The position numbers and the translations under genes are program-made. From Gilvimarinus sp. DA14 (GTDB taxonomy: Bacteria; Pseudomonadota; Gammaproteobacteria; Pseudomonadales; Cellvibrionaceae), in NCBI RefSeq assembly GCF_024204685.1, contig NZ_CP100350.1:2272501-2336500 (forward strand): a DNA stretch of 64,000 nucleotides. Direction: 5' to 3'. Below the pieces are notes generated by a model. That model made no database searches, was not told the origin of the DNA, and worked only from the letters and a program-made list of their open reading frames with translations. How positions within the stretch are numbered: the first letter of the stretch is position 1; the number at the start of each line of letters is the position of its first letter. Shown piece by piece: positions 17,975 to 26,275 of this stretch.

Positions 17975-19240
17975 CTATTCATCCTGAAGTGCGACAATGG
18001 GGTTGACCCGCGCAGCTTTAGCGGCCGGCAACAAGGCGGCCAACAAGCCCGAAACAATTAAAATACATACCGCCAACATCGCGGTATCAAAGTCTACCGA
18101 GGGGTTTAAAAACATATCCGAACCACCGGACATTGCGACAGCTTTAGACACTAACTCAAGAATCAACACCCCGGCCACTAACCCCAGGTAACCAGAAACC
18201 GCGGTAATTAACACCGACTCTTGCATAATCATGCCGACAATCGAAGCGGGCGTTGCCCCTAATGCTTTACGCACGCCGATTTCGCGGGTGCGCTCTCTTA
18301 CCACAATCAACATAATATTACCGACACCTATGGCGCCCGCGAGAATCGTACCCACAGCTACTAACCAACTGAAAAAGCCAATCCCCAGAAACAGCCCCTG
18401 AATCTTGTCAAACTCCTGCTGCAGGTTAAAACTTCCAAATACGCCGACATCGTCTGGGTGAACATGCTTTCGTTCTTTTAAAAAACTCAATACTTCTTGC
18501 TCCGTTTGCGAGGCGTGCACGCCCTCAGCGGGAAGAATCGTTAAGCTGCCCACCCAACCCACCTGGTTGAAGGCGTAACGCAAAGTATCATTGGGCACAT
18601 ATATTTTTTCCTCTTCCTGAGTAGTATTACCTTTGGATAGCGATTTAAAGGTGCCCACCACCTGAAAACTAATACCATTGATGGTGATGTACTCACCCAA
18701 AACAGTCTCGCTACTAGCGAAAAGCTGTTGCTTAACCCGCGCACCAATAACAGCAACCTTGCGTTTTTTTTCGGTGTCAATCTGGTTCAAGTAGCGGCCC
18801 GCCGTCACTTCCAGTGAATGCATTAATGCCATCCCCTCGTGGGATCCCTGCACAAAAAAAGTTCCGTTTTTATCTTCGTAAACAGTGTATGGTGGCGTGC
18901 CGCCCCAGATACCAATACTGTTTTGCCCGCGCACAAATCCCACACTACTCACATTTTTTCGCACCGCATCTACATCTTCCGGCAACAGAGTGACACGCCT
19001 GCCTATGCCATGGCCTTTATAAGGGATTTGGGTTTCGCTGCCGGACCAAATAAATACTCCATTGGGCACCTGAGGGAAACCTGCCATGACGCCGTTTTCT
19101 AATCCCTTTGCCGCACCGAGTAATATGGAGAGCATAAAAATGCCCCAGAAAACCCCAAACGCGGTAAGAAATGTGCGCAATTTATGCTGGCCCAGAGTGG
19201 TGAAAATCTCCCTCCATTTATCGACATCCACCAGACTCAT
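17975..19240 (-). CDS. ABC transporter permease (MacB/FtsX type), second copy
   Basis: A 421-residue permease. It has an N-terminal membrane helix (TFLTAFGVFWGIFMLSILLG), a large periplasmic MacB core domain (residues ~50-270), and three C-terminal FtsX helices. The coupling helix motif is RTREIGVRKALGATP. Its first codon overlaps the last base of the preceding permease gene, so translation is coupled. It is similar in layout to that upstream permease, and the two are likely to form a heterodimer with the shared ATPase. Confidence 0.9.
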   Translation of the reverse strand: MSLVDVDKWREIFTTLGQHKLRTFLTAFGVFWGIFMLSILLGAAKGLENGVMAGFPQVPNGVFIWSGSETQIPYKGHGIGRRVTLLPEDVDAVRKNVSSVGFVRGQNSIGIWGGTPPYTVYEDKNGTFFVQGSHEGMALMHSLEVTAGRYLNQIDTEKKRKVAVIGARVKQQLFASSETVLGEYITINGISFQVVGTFKSLSKGNTTQEEEKIYVPNDTLRYAFNQVGWVGSLTILPAEGVHASQTEQEVLSFLKERKHVHPDDVGVFGSFNLQQEFDKIQGLFLGIGFFSWLVAVGTILAGAIGVGNIMLIVVRERTREIGVRKALGATPASIVGMIMQESVLITAVSGYLGLVAGVLILELVSKAVAMSGGSDMFLNPSVDFDTAMLAVCILIVSGLLAALLPAAKAARVNPIVALQDE

Positions 19241-20478
19241 TACTCCGCCCTCATAGCTTCTATAGGCGGAATTCGGGCGGCGCGAATGGCTGGCATTAAT
19301 CCGGCCAACCCACCCACCACAACCAACAGCACCAGGGCGGTGACCGCGGCAGAAAAATTCACTTCTGGGCGCTTAAAGAACTCCATCTGCGCCCCACTTA
19401 CCTGCAGCCCGTAAGCCATCAATTCAATCAAAGCCACCCCCAATACCAGGCCCGCATAACCGGCAATACTGGTTACCAGAATCGACTCCAACAGCAATGT
19501 GCTGACGATGGAAAATGGAGTTGCCCCCAGGGCTTTGCGAATACCGATTTCGCGGGTGCGCTCTTTTACGGTAATGATCATAATATTGCTGATACCGACG
19601 ATACCCGCTGTCAAAGTACCGAGCCCGACAAACCAAATAAAGCCATTGATAGCGACGAACAACCCTTTCACCATCTTGGCCGGCTCGGCAAAATTAAACG
19701 TTTGAATCGCACGATGGTCTTGCGGGGAAACGTTATGGCGCTTTTTAAGCAGCGTGACAATTTCCTCTTCCAAAGCAAATCCGTCTACATCGGGTTTAGG
19801 ACGCGCCCAAATCACGTGTACCTGATTGCCACGGCCAAAGGTTTTGGTAAATGTGCTGTAGGGGACAAAAACCCGCTCCGAGTCGCGGCCATTGTTATTG
19901 CGATCGTGAAAGACTCCGATAACGGTCAAATTAATGTTATTGACCTGTATCATTTTTCCTTCGGGCTGCGCATTGGCGCCAAACAGGCGATCGCGCACAC
20001 TGGTGCCGATCACCGCAACTTTGCGCGTTTCAAAGTTATCGAGATAGTTTACCGTGCGACCCGACGGAAAAGGCACCTGGTCGCGGATTTTAAAGTAGGT
20101 GTCGTCAATACCGTAGAGATCAAAGAAGCCGGTTTTATTGCCGTAAGTAACCGTCCCCTGCCCCATGGAGTTGGCGCCGGTGATAAACCTTAGGCCATCC
20201 ACCTGTTGGCGCAGCGCGGTAATATCATCGTCGGTATAACCGATACGCCGCCCCAGGCCCTGCCCCCGATAAGCCACCGAGGTGGTGCCGCTCCAGATAA
20301 TAATGGTGTCCAGCGCGTTGTCGGCAAAACTATCCATCACACCGTTTTGCATGCCCCGCCCGGCGCCGAGCAGCAGAATTAACATAAAGATTCCCCAGAA
20401 CACGCCAAAGGCCGTGAGTGCGGTGCGCAATTTATTGCGCCGCAGTGTGTAGAAAATCTCTTGTAGGCCGTCGATCAC
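19240..20478 (-). CDS. ABC transporter permease (MacB/FtsX type), first copy
   Basis: A 412-residue permease with the same architecture as its downstream partner: N-terminal helix (GVFWGIFMLILLLGAGRGM), periplasmic MacB core, and C-terminal FtsX helices containing RTREIGIRKALGATP. The near-identical N-terminal helix and coupling motif in both permeases indicate an old duplication. The ATG overlaps the ATPase stop by four bases. The substrate is unknown; families of this kind export peptides, lipids or antibiotics, or extract lipoproteins. Confidence 0.9.
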   Translation of the reverse strand: MIDGLQEIFYTLRRNKLRTALTAFGVFWGIFMLILLLGAGRGMQNGVMDSFADNALDTIIIWSGTTSVAYRGQGLGRRIGYTDDDITALRQQVDGLRFITGANSMGQGTVTYGNKTGFFDLYGIDDTYFKIRDQVPFPSGRTVNYLDNFETRKVAVIGTSVRDRLFGANAQPEGKMIQVNNINLTVIGVFHDRNNNGRDSERVFVPYSTFTKTFGRGNQVHVIWARPKPDVDGFALEEEIVTLLKKRHNVSPQDHRAIQTFNFAEPAKMVKGLFVAINGFIWFVGLGTLTAGIVGISNIMIITVKERTREIGIRKALGATPFSIVSTLLLESILVTSIAGYAGLVLGVALIELMAYGLQVSGAQMEFFKRPEVNFSAAVTALVLLVVVGGLAGLMPAIRAARIPPIEAMRAE

Positions 20479-21167
20479 CCCATGGCTCCGGAGGCAAGCT
20501 TTGCATCGTTCACCACCAGACCATCGCGCAAAATAATACAGCGCTCGGTCTGATCGGCAATATCTTGCTCGTGGGTGACAATCACAATGGTATTGCCCAG
20601 CTCGTGAACCTGTTGCATCACCTGCATGACTTCAGCAGTGGTTTTACTGTCAAGCGCACCTGTGGGTTCATCGGCGAGTATGACCTTGGGCTGGGTTACC
20701 AAAGCCCGAGCCATTGCGACCCGCTGTTTTTGCCCGCCCGATAATTGATTGGGCATATGCTCGGCGCGGTCGGCCAACCCCACCATATCTAAATACTCTG
20801 CCGCCCGGCGGTTGCGCTCGCGCCTGCCCACCTTTTGGTAGTAAAGAGGCAGGGCCACGTTCTCCAGCGCCGATTTGAACGGCAACAGATTAAACGACTG
20901 AAACACAAAGCCGATAAATGCATTGCGCAATTGTGCCGCCTGGCGCTCTTTAAGGTGGGTAATTTCCTGCCCGGCGAGAAAATAGTGGCCGGCGTCGTGG
21001 GAGTCTAGCACCCCGAGAATATTCAGCAGGGTAGACTTACCCGAGCCGGACGACCCCATAATAGATACCAGCTCTCCCTCACGGATATGCAGATCGATAC
21101 CCTTTAAGACGTGTAAGCGCTGATCTCCGGTTTGGTAAGATTTATGGATATTTTCCAGGCGAATCAT
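20475..21167 (-). CDS. ABC transporter ATPase (MacB/LolD type)
   Basis: A 230-residue nucleotide-binding subunit with Walker A GSSGSGKS, Q-loop (FVFQSFNLLP), signature LSGGQKQRVAMARAL, Walker B VILADEPTGALD, and the switch His in IVTHE. It is the first gene of the operon ATPase-permease-permease-adaptor. Genes overlap by 4 and 1 bases, so subunits are made together. The ATPase is a separate polypeptide, unlike the fused MacB at 60.4-62.3 kb. Confidence 0.94.
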   Translation of the reverse strand: MIRLENIHKSYQTGDQRLHVLKGIDLHIREGELVSIMGSSGSGKSTLLNILGVLDSHDAGHYFLAGQEITHLKERQAAQLRNAFIGFVFQSFNLLPFKSALENVALPLYYQKVGRRERNRRAAEYLDMVGLADRAEHMPNQLSGGQKQRVAMARALVTQPKVILADEPTGALDSKTTAEVMQVMQQVHELGNTIVIVTHEQDIADQTERCIILRDGLVVNDAKLASGAMG

Positions 21168-21299
21168 GGCCGAGGCTTCCTTTTTCTGTGCGGCATTGCC
21201 TTGTTATTGTCCGTAGGACGCCTTTAGGAGCGGTAAAGTTGCACCTGCGGCTATGCTACCATGGCTTTTTGTCATCCACCCGAACGAAACCAATCACCA

Positions 21300-21845
21300 A
21301 TGCCCACTAAACCCGAAATCATCAAACGGCATACCGTCGCCAAGAGCCGTCTGTTTCGTGCCGACGAACTACACCTTAAATTCAGCAACGGCGAGCAACG
21401 TGTGTATGAAAAGCTGTGTAGCGGCGGCCCCGGAGCAGTCCTTATGGTTCCCATGCTGGATGACTCTACAGTATTAATGGTGCGCGAATACGCGGGCGGC
21501 CTGGAGGATTATCACCTCGCCCTACCCAAGGGCGCAATCGACCGGGGCGAAACCCCGGAGCAGGCCGCCAACCGCGAGCTCAAAGAGGAGGTAGGCTATG
21601 GGGCGAGCAATATCCACTGGCTCAAAAGCATCCATTTGTCCCCCGCCTATATGGAGCACAAGATCAATGTCCTTCTGATGCGCGATCTCTATGCCGAGAG
21701 GCTGCCAGGCGATGAGCCAGAACCCATTGAAGTAGTGCCCTGTAATATCGATGATTTGCTGGCCCTGGTTATGCGTGATGAGGTTATCGAAGGACGCACC
21801 ATCGCCGCACTTTTTATGGCCAAGGCGTGGCTGCAATCACAATAA
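21300..21845 (+). CDS. nudE: ADP compounds hydrolase NudE (Nudix)
   Basis: A 181-residue Nudix hydrolase that cleaves ADP-ribose, NADH and diadenosine polyphosphates. The Nudix box is complete from GAIDRGE through RELKEEVG. LYAERLPGDEPEPIEVV and the N-terminal KSRLF, FSNGEQRVYEKL match NudE. I start at the ATG at 21300 because homologues begin about there; an in-frame ATG at 21261 has no homologous extension. It diverges from the ABC exporter operon. Confidence 0.92.
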   Translation: MPTKPEIIKRHTVAKSRLFRADELHLKFSNGEQRVYEKLCSGGPGAVLMVPMLDDSTVLMVREYAGGLEDYHLALPKGAIDRGETPEQAANRELKEEVGYGASNIHWLKSIHLSPAYMEHKINVLLMRDLYAERLPGDEPEPIEVVPCNIDDLLALVMRDEVIEGRTIAALFMAKAWLQSQ

Positions 21846-21974
21846 TAGTCGGGCATATAGCACAACATAAACATCTGCTAGCGGCAAAACACAAAATAAT
21901 CTAACGGCCGACTTGGGGCCGTGCTAGGCTGTTATTTCTATTTATTTGGCAGTGGCAAGAAAAGGGAGATTGTT

Positions 21975-22208
21975 ATGTCACAGGCTCGCGCCCGCAACGC
22001 TGACACCTTCGGTGTTTCCATCAATATCAACCACACAGGCCGGTTACGCCAGAAGCTTATCTCGGAAATTACTGGGCTGGAACGTCAGGTACACGAGCTA
22101 AAATTGGCTGGCCAGGCAGTGGATTTTGAGCTTATGGCCTCTTATAAAGAGTTGATACACAGCCGCAAGCAACTACTGAAGCAGCTGCCCAACTCCTGGT
22201 GCTGGTAA
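21975..22208 (+). CDS. Small helical protein of unknown function
   Basis: A 77-residue soluble protein. The start at 21975 follows AAAGGGAGA. The sequence after the first 20 residues is predicted to be one or two long helices (RLRQKLISEITGLERQVHEL), rich in Leu/Glu/Lys, suggesting a coiled coil. The family is not recognised. A stem ACGGCC/GGCCGT at 21904-21922 lies in its upstream region but lacks a T-run. Confidence 0.65.
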   Translation: MSQARARNADTFGVSININHTGRLRQKLISEITGLERQVHELKLAGQAVDFELMASYKELIHSRKQLLKQLPNSWCW

Positions 22209-22217
22209 CCGGCAAGG

Positions 22218-23420
22218 TTAGCAGCACCACTGAGCGAGCGGCAGAACGTCTACCCACTGACCTCGCTCAATGACCTCCCCCGCAGGCAATCGCACCAGAC
22301 AATCGGCCCATGCTACCGATGACAAAACACCGGAGCTTTGCTGGGCAAACAGCTCAACCCCACTGCTGGACATTCTGCCGCGCGCGTATTCATCGCGCCC
22401 ACCGGGGTGCATACGCTCAAACAGCGCTTGCTGTCGTACAGACAGAAGCGGCTTTTGCTGACCACCCGCCATCACCAACAGCGCCGGGCGCACCATAAGC
22501 TGGAAAGTGACCCAGGCGGAAACAGGATTGCCCGGCAGCCCAATAAAAGGCGTTTTCGCTACGCGGCCAAACGCCAGAGGCTTGCCCGGCTTCATCGCGA
22601 CCTTCCACAAATCTAACTCGCCCAAGGCTTGCACCGCGGGCTTTACATGGTCCTCATCGCCCACCGACACTCCACCGCACGTTAAAATCACGTCCGCCAC
22701 TGCCGCTGCATGACTTAAAGCCTCACATGTCGCCTGGTAGTCATCTTTTACTTGTTGCTGCAGCACCACCTCGCCGCCGAGCGAAGTCACCAGAGCCGCC
22801 AGCATAGGCTGGTTGGAGTTATAAATCTGCCCGGCCTGTAAAGGGCTTCCCGGCGCCACCAGTTCATCCCCCGTGGACAGCAGTGCTACCCGCAGCGGCT
22901 GGCAAACACTTACTTCTGCAATGCCAACGGAGGCTAACAGACCGATATCCTGGGGGGTTAAATACCGGCCACCAGACAACACCAAGTCGCCCTTGGCAAT
23001 ATCCTGCCCGCGCGGGCGAATATTGGCCCCGGGTTGAACCTTGGCATTGAGAGTTATCCGGTCCCCATCGCGGGTGACATTTTCCTGAATAATGACACTA
23101 TCGGCGCCCGGCGGAATTTCAGCCCCCGTGAGAATACGCGCCGCCGAACCGAATGGCAGTGGTCTAGGTGCGGTGCCCGCGGCAATGGTTTGACTGACCG
23201 GCAGAGTCGAACCTGGCGTGCCGTCCATCGCCGCCAGCGCATAACCATCCATAGCACTGTTTGCGGCCGGGGGCACATCCATAGGGGCCAAAATATCCTG
23301 CGCCAGAATGCGCCCACAGGCGGATGCGATGTCTATCGTTTGTCTCTCGGGTTGCGGCTGGCTAAGCGCCGCCTCCATCAGTAGCCTCGCGGCCTGTTCG
23401 ACACTAAGCAGGTTTTTCAT
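22218..23420 (-). CDS. moeA: Molybdopterin molybdenumtransferase MoeA
   Basis: A 400-residue enzyme that inserts molybdenum into adenylated molybdopterin. It shows the MoeA sequence order: ILAPMDVPPAANSAMDGYA, TGAEIPPGADSV, the GQDIAKGD block, STGDELV, TCGGVSVGD and GLPGNPVSAW. The start at 23420 gives MKNLLSVEQA, normal for the family. It overlaps the moaB stop by four bases, so it is translationally coupled to it. Confidence 0.96.
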   Translation of the reverse strand: MKNLLSVEQAARLLMEAALSQPQPERQTIDIASACGRILAQDILAPMDVPPAANSAMDGYALAAMDGTPGSTLPVSQTIAAGTAPRPLPFGSAARILTGAEIPPGADSVIIQENVTRDGDRITLNAKVQPGANIRPRGQDIAKGDLVLSGGRYLTPQDIGLLASVGIAEVSVCQPLRVALLSTGDELVAPGSPLQAGQIYNSNQPMLAALVTSLGGEVVLQQQVKDDYQATCEALSHAAAVADVILTCGGVSVGDEDHVKPAVQALGELDLWKVAMKPGKPLAFGRVAKTPFIGLPGNPVSAWVTFQLMVRPALLVMAGGQQKPLLSVRQQALFERMHPGGRDEYARGRMSSSGVELFAQQSSGVLSSVAWADCLVRLPAGEVIERGQWVDVLPLAQWCC

Positions 23421-23920
23421 ATCAGCTGGCCGACAAAATTGCAGGGCTTGTGGCGCGCATCCAGCTGAGACTCGATAATTCCCCAGGCAGTTTTGCATGC
23501 GCCTGTAGAGCCCGGCAGGCAGAACATTAACGTACGATTGGCAAGCCCTGCCGTCGCGCGCGACTGAATAGTCGATGTGCCAATTTCCTGGTAGGAAATT
23601 TGACGAAATAGCTCACCAAAACCCACCACTGTCTTGTCGAATAAGGGCGTCATGGCTTCAACCGTAGAGTCGCGCCCCGCAAAGCCTGTACCGCCGGTAA
23701 TAAGCACCACCTGAACCTCGGGGGTGGCGATCCACTGGGACACCAGGGCGCGAATTTGATAGATATCATCTGGCACCAACTCGCGCGCCGCCAGGGTATG
23801 GCCGGCCGATATAAGCGCATCAACCAGCGCCTGGCCAGAGGTGTCATTCGCATGGGTTCGGGTATCTGATACGGTAAGAACAGCAATATTTAAAGCAACA
23901 AATTCACTACTGGCTGACAT
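23417..23920 (-). CDS. moaB: Molybdenum cofactor biosynthesis protein MoaB
   Basis: A 167-residue MoaB/Mog-type protein thought to act on molybdopterin (adenylylation) before MoeA. It has the motifs VLTVSDTR, ITGGTGFAGRD, and TLMFCLPGSTGACKTAW. The length matches MoaB rather than the shorter MoeA domain. It lies between moaA (40-base gap upstream) and moeA (4-base overlap), so the three form one operon moaA-moaB-moeA on the minus strand. Confidence 0.93.
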   Translation of the reverse strand: MSASSEFVALNIAVLTVSDTRTHANDTSGQALVDALISAGHTLAARELVPDDIYQIRALVSQWIATPEVQVVLITGGTGFAGRDSTVEAMTPLFDKTVVGFGELFRQISYQEIGTSTIQSRATAGLANRTLMFCLPGSTGACKTAWGIIESQLDARHKPCNFVGQLI

Positions 23921-23960
23921 ATAAAGTCCAGAATTTACACAAGATAATAAGCGGCTGGGG

Positions 23961-24962
23961 CTAGCCGCCGGTGGTATTCATAAAGCGGACAATTTGCGGC
24001 TCATCGGCACTTAAGTCAAAGGTGTGCTCCTTGGGCTTTAAGTCCATAGCGGCAACAATGGCTGCCTCTAGTCTCGCCTCATCGTTCGGGTATTCGCGCA
24101 GCACAGCGCGTAAATCACTACTGTGCTCTTGCCCCAGGCAGAGTAGCAAGCGGCCGGTAGCGGTCAATCGCACACGATTGCAACTGGCACAAAAGTTATT
24201 GCTATGGGGCGAAATAAATCCGATGCGCGAGCCGTACCCCGGACTCATCCAGTATCTGGCCGGACCACCGCTAGTGCTACTGCTCGGCAATAGCGGAAAG
24301 TGGGCGCTGATTATCTCGCGCAGCTCGGCACTGGAAATAAATTCCGCCGCACGACCATGGCTATCAATTTTGCCCAGCGGCATCTCTTCGATGAAACTAA
24401 TATCCAAGCCTTCACTCAGGGCGTAACGAACCAGCGCCACGACTTCATCGGCGTTGCGATTTTTAAGCGCCACGCAATTGAGCTTAATACGTGTAAACCC
24501 TGCTCGCTGCGCGGCGTCGATACCACTTAGCACCTTGCGTATATCGCCAAACCGGGTCAGAGCGCGAAATTTTTGCTCATCCAAGGTATCCAGGCTAATG
24601 TTTATGCGATCCAGGCCCGCCCTTTTTAAATCGGCGGCAAACGCATCAAGCCGCGTGCCATTGGTGGTCAAGCATAACTCCTGCAACCCCGGCAGGCGGC
24701 GCAGCCGTGACACTAACTCGACCAACCCCTGGCGCACCAGAGGCTCGCCTCCGGTTAAACGCAATTTGTTTACTCCCAGGCGGGTAAAAGCCGCCGCCAA
24801 ACGCTCCAGCTCTTCCAGGCTCAACACTTCACTGCGTGGCAAAAAAGTCATATCTTCAGCCATGCAATAAACACAGCGCAGATCACACCTGTCTGTTATC
24901 GACATGCGCAGATAATTAACCGTACGACCAAAACGATCGACCAAGGTGTTGGCTGTAGACAT
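23961..24962 (-). CDS. moaA: GTP 3',8-cyclase MoaA (radical SAM)
   Basis: A 333-residue radical SAM enzyme catalysing the first step of molybdopterin synthesis from GTP. The N-terminal cluster motif CX3CX2C is at Cys26, Cys30 and Cys33 (RCDLRCVYC), and the C-terminal cluster is CX2CX13C in FCASCNRVRL...LLLCLG. The protein ends in Thr-Gly-Gly, the activating GG tail of MoaA. I choose the ATG at 24962 over the GTG at 24965 because an AGG lies seven bases before it. It is the first gene of the moaA-moaB-moeA operon and diverges from the nitrite operon. Confidence 0.96.
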   Translation of the reverse strand: MSTANTLVDRFGRTVNYLRMSITDRCDLRCVYCMAEDMTFLPRSEVLSLEELERLAAAFTRLGVNKLRLTGGEPLVRQGLVELVSRLRRLPGLQELCLTTNGTRLDAFAADLKRAGLDRINISLDTLDEQKFRALTRFGDIRKVLSGIDAAQRAGFTRIKLNCVALKNRNADEVVALVRYALSEGLDISFIEEMPLGKIDSHGRAAEFISSAELREIISAHFPLLPSSSTSGGPARYWMSPGYGSRIGFISPHSNNFCASCNRVRLTATGRLLLCLGQEHSSDLRAVLREYPNDEARLEAAIVAAMDLKPKEHTFDLSADEPQIVRFMNTTGG

Positions 24963-25180
24963 CACAAAACCTAATTAATAAAGACACTGGCGTCTTCAAT
25001 AGCAAATAGCGAACCCACTACCCAGATTGTATACCACGAGGCCCGGGGGCGCAGGAACAGGCGCACCTGACAGGAGCTTTCTCATTCCCACCAAACCAAA
25101 GCGAACCAATAAAGCGCACAACAAATCTAAAATGAGTTAATTTTTACGATTTGGCACCAAAAAGAAGCACTACTAATGCC

Positions 25181-25216
25181 CACCAAAAACTCATTCTTGG
25201 TGCATATGACGGTGCA
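25181..25216 (+). promoter_or_regulatory. Candidate NtrC-like enhancer repeats
   Basis: CACCAA at 25181-25186 and TTGGTG at 25197-25202 form a perfect inverted repeat with a ten-base spacer, and TGCATATGACGGTGCA at 25201-25216 has TGCA ends. NtrC sites are built of GCAC/GGTGC half-sites. These lie about 145-180 bases upstream of the expected transcription start, a normal enhancer distance. The spacing does not match the textbook NtrC palindrome exactly. Confidence 0.35.
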
Positions 25217-25334
25217 AGCCGCCCCACTCTGATGCGCGACTGTTTATGCGACGCAACCTTCCCCATAAAAAACTAGACCTCTAACACAATGTTTTTAAAC
25301 AATAATTTTTAAAAGCAAATATTTTTTCTGAGGC

Positions 25335-25350
25335 TGGCACCGTCTTTGCT
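25335..25350 (+). promoter_or_regulatory. Sigma-54 promoter of cobA-nirBD
   Basis: TGGCAC-N5-TTGCT at 25335-25350 is a full match to the sigma-54 consensus, with GG at -24 and GC at -12. Transcription should start near 25361, about 54 bases before cobA. It implies control by an enhancer-binding activator such as NtrC. Confidence 0.87.
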
Positions 25351-25414
25351 CTAACCCTAGGCAAGTCAACTCGATGTTTGAGTTATACGAATTGAATAGC
25401 CGTGAGAAAGCACC

Positions 25415-26251
25415 ATGCACAAGCAAAGCACACAACAAGCCGCCATTATCAGTCTTGCGAACAAAGCGCCGCAGCAACGTGGCAAGGTTTGGCTGGTGGG
25501 CGCGGGTCCGGGCGATGCCGACCTGTTGACCGTAAAAGCCGTACGCGCCATTGAAAGTGCTGACGTGATTTTCTTTGACCAACTGGTCAGCAGCGATATT
25601 CGCGAGTTGTTCCCAAAGCATGTGCCGGCGATCTATGTGGGCAAGGTCAAAAACTGCCACAGTGTCGCCCAGGGTGATCTCAACCAAATGCTGGTTGAAC
25701 ACGCCCAGCGCGGGCTTAAAGTGTGCCGTATTAAAGGCGGCGATCCGTTTGTATTCGGTCGCGGCGGCGAAGAGCTATTAGAGCTGCGCCAGGCCGGCTG
25801 CGATGCCGAGGTCATTCCCGGCATTACCGCCGCCTCTGGCTGCTCTACTTCAGCGGATATTCCGCTGACCCATCGCGGCGTCTCCCAGGGTTGCACACTG
25901 GTTACCGGGCACGGCGAGAAAGAACTTAACCTCAATTGGCAGGCCCTGGCGGGGCTGAACCACACTCTGGTGTTTTACATGGGCGTGACCCGCGCCGGGC
26001 TGATCAGCGAGCAGTTGACTCGAGCAGGTCTCGACGCCGCAACCCCGGCGGCCATTATCGAAAATGGCTGTCGCGACAACCAGCGCGTCATTACCACGCC
26101 TTTGGGTCAATTGAGCGACGCCGTTAAAGAACACGCCGTGAAATCTCCGGCGCTCATTATGGTGGGCGAGGTGGTCAACCTGGCTCAGCAACTTAAATCC
26201 ATCGAATCACAATTAAAAGACGCAGGCCACTACCAGAGCCTGAGCGCCTAA
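25415..26251 (+). CDS. cobA: Uroporphyrinogen-III C-methyltransferase
   Basis: A 278-residue enzyme that methylates uroporphyrinogen III twice to precorrin-2, the precursor of siroheme. The SAM-binding motif GAGPGDADLLTVKA is present, together with YVGK, RIKGGDPFVFGRGGEE and the ADIPLTHRG block. It is the methylase alone, without the CysG dehydrogenase/ferrochelatase half. Its place directly before nirB, 24 bases apart and behind a sigma-54 promoter, ties it to making siroheme for nitrite reductase. Confidence 0.95.
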   Translation: MHKQSTQQAAIISLANKAPQQRGKVWLVGAGPGDADLLTVKAVRAIESADVIFFDQLVSSDIRELFPKHVPAIYVGKVKNCHSVAQGDLNQMLVEHAQRGLKVCRIKGGDPFVFGRGGEELLELRQAGCDAEVIPGITAASGCSTSADIPLTHRGVSQGCTLVTGHGEKELNLNWQALAGLNHTLVFYMGVTRAGLISEQLTRAGLDAATPAAIIENGCRDNQRVITTPLGQLSDAVKEHAVKSPALIMVGEVVNLAQQLKSIESQLKDAGHYQSLSA

Positions 26252-26275
26252 CCGCATTAGCAGAGGAAGAAAGCC

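Larger units (their letters stand above)
24966..25414. other. Divergent regulatory region between moaA and cobA-nirBD
   Basis: A 449-base non-coding stretch. It contains the moaA promoter side (undefined), a set of GCACC/GGTGC repeats around 25154-25215, a strongly A/T-rich segment at about 25268-25330 that could bend, and then the sigma-54 promoter. The leader after the promoter is only about 50 bases and holds one small hairpin (AACTC/GAGTT, 25368-25384). No ORF here looks coding. Confidence 0.8.

Noticed and set aside
21904-21922. ACGGCC/GGCCGT stem before the 77-residue gene as a terminator of nudE
   Set aside because: No T-run and sited within the likely promoter of the next gene; too short to claim.
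25361-25414. A NasT/ANTAR-type antitermination leader before cobA-nirBD
   Set aside because: The leader is only ~50 bases with one small hairpin; the paired hexaloop structure and terminator needed are absent.
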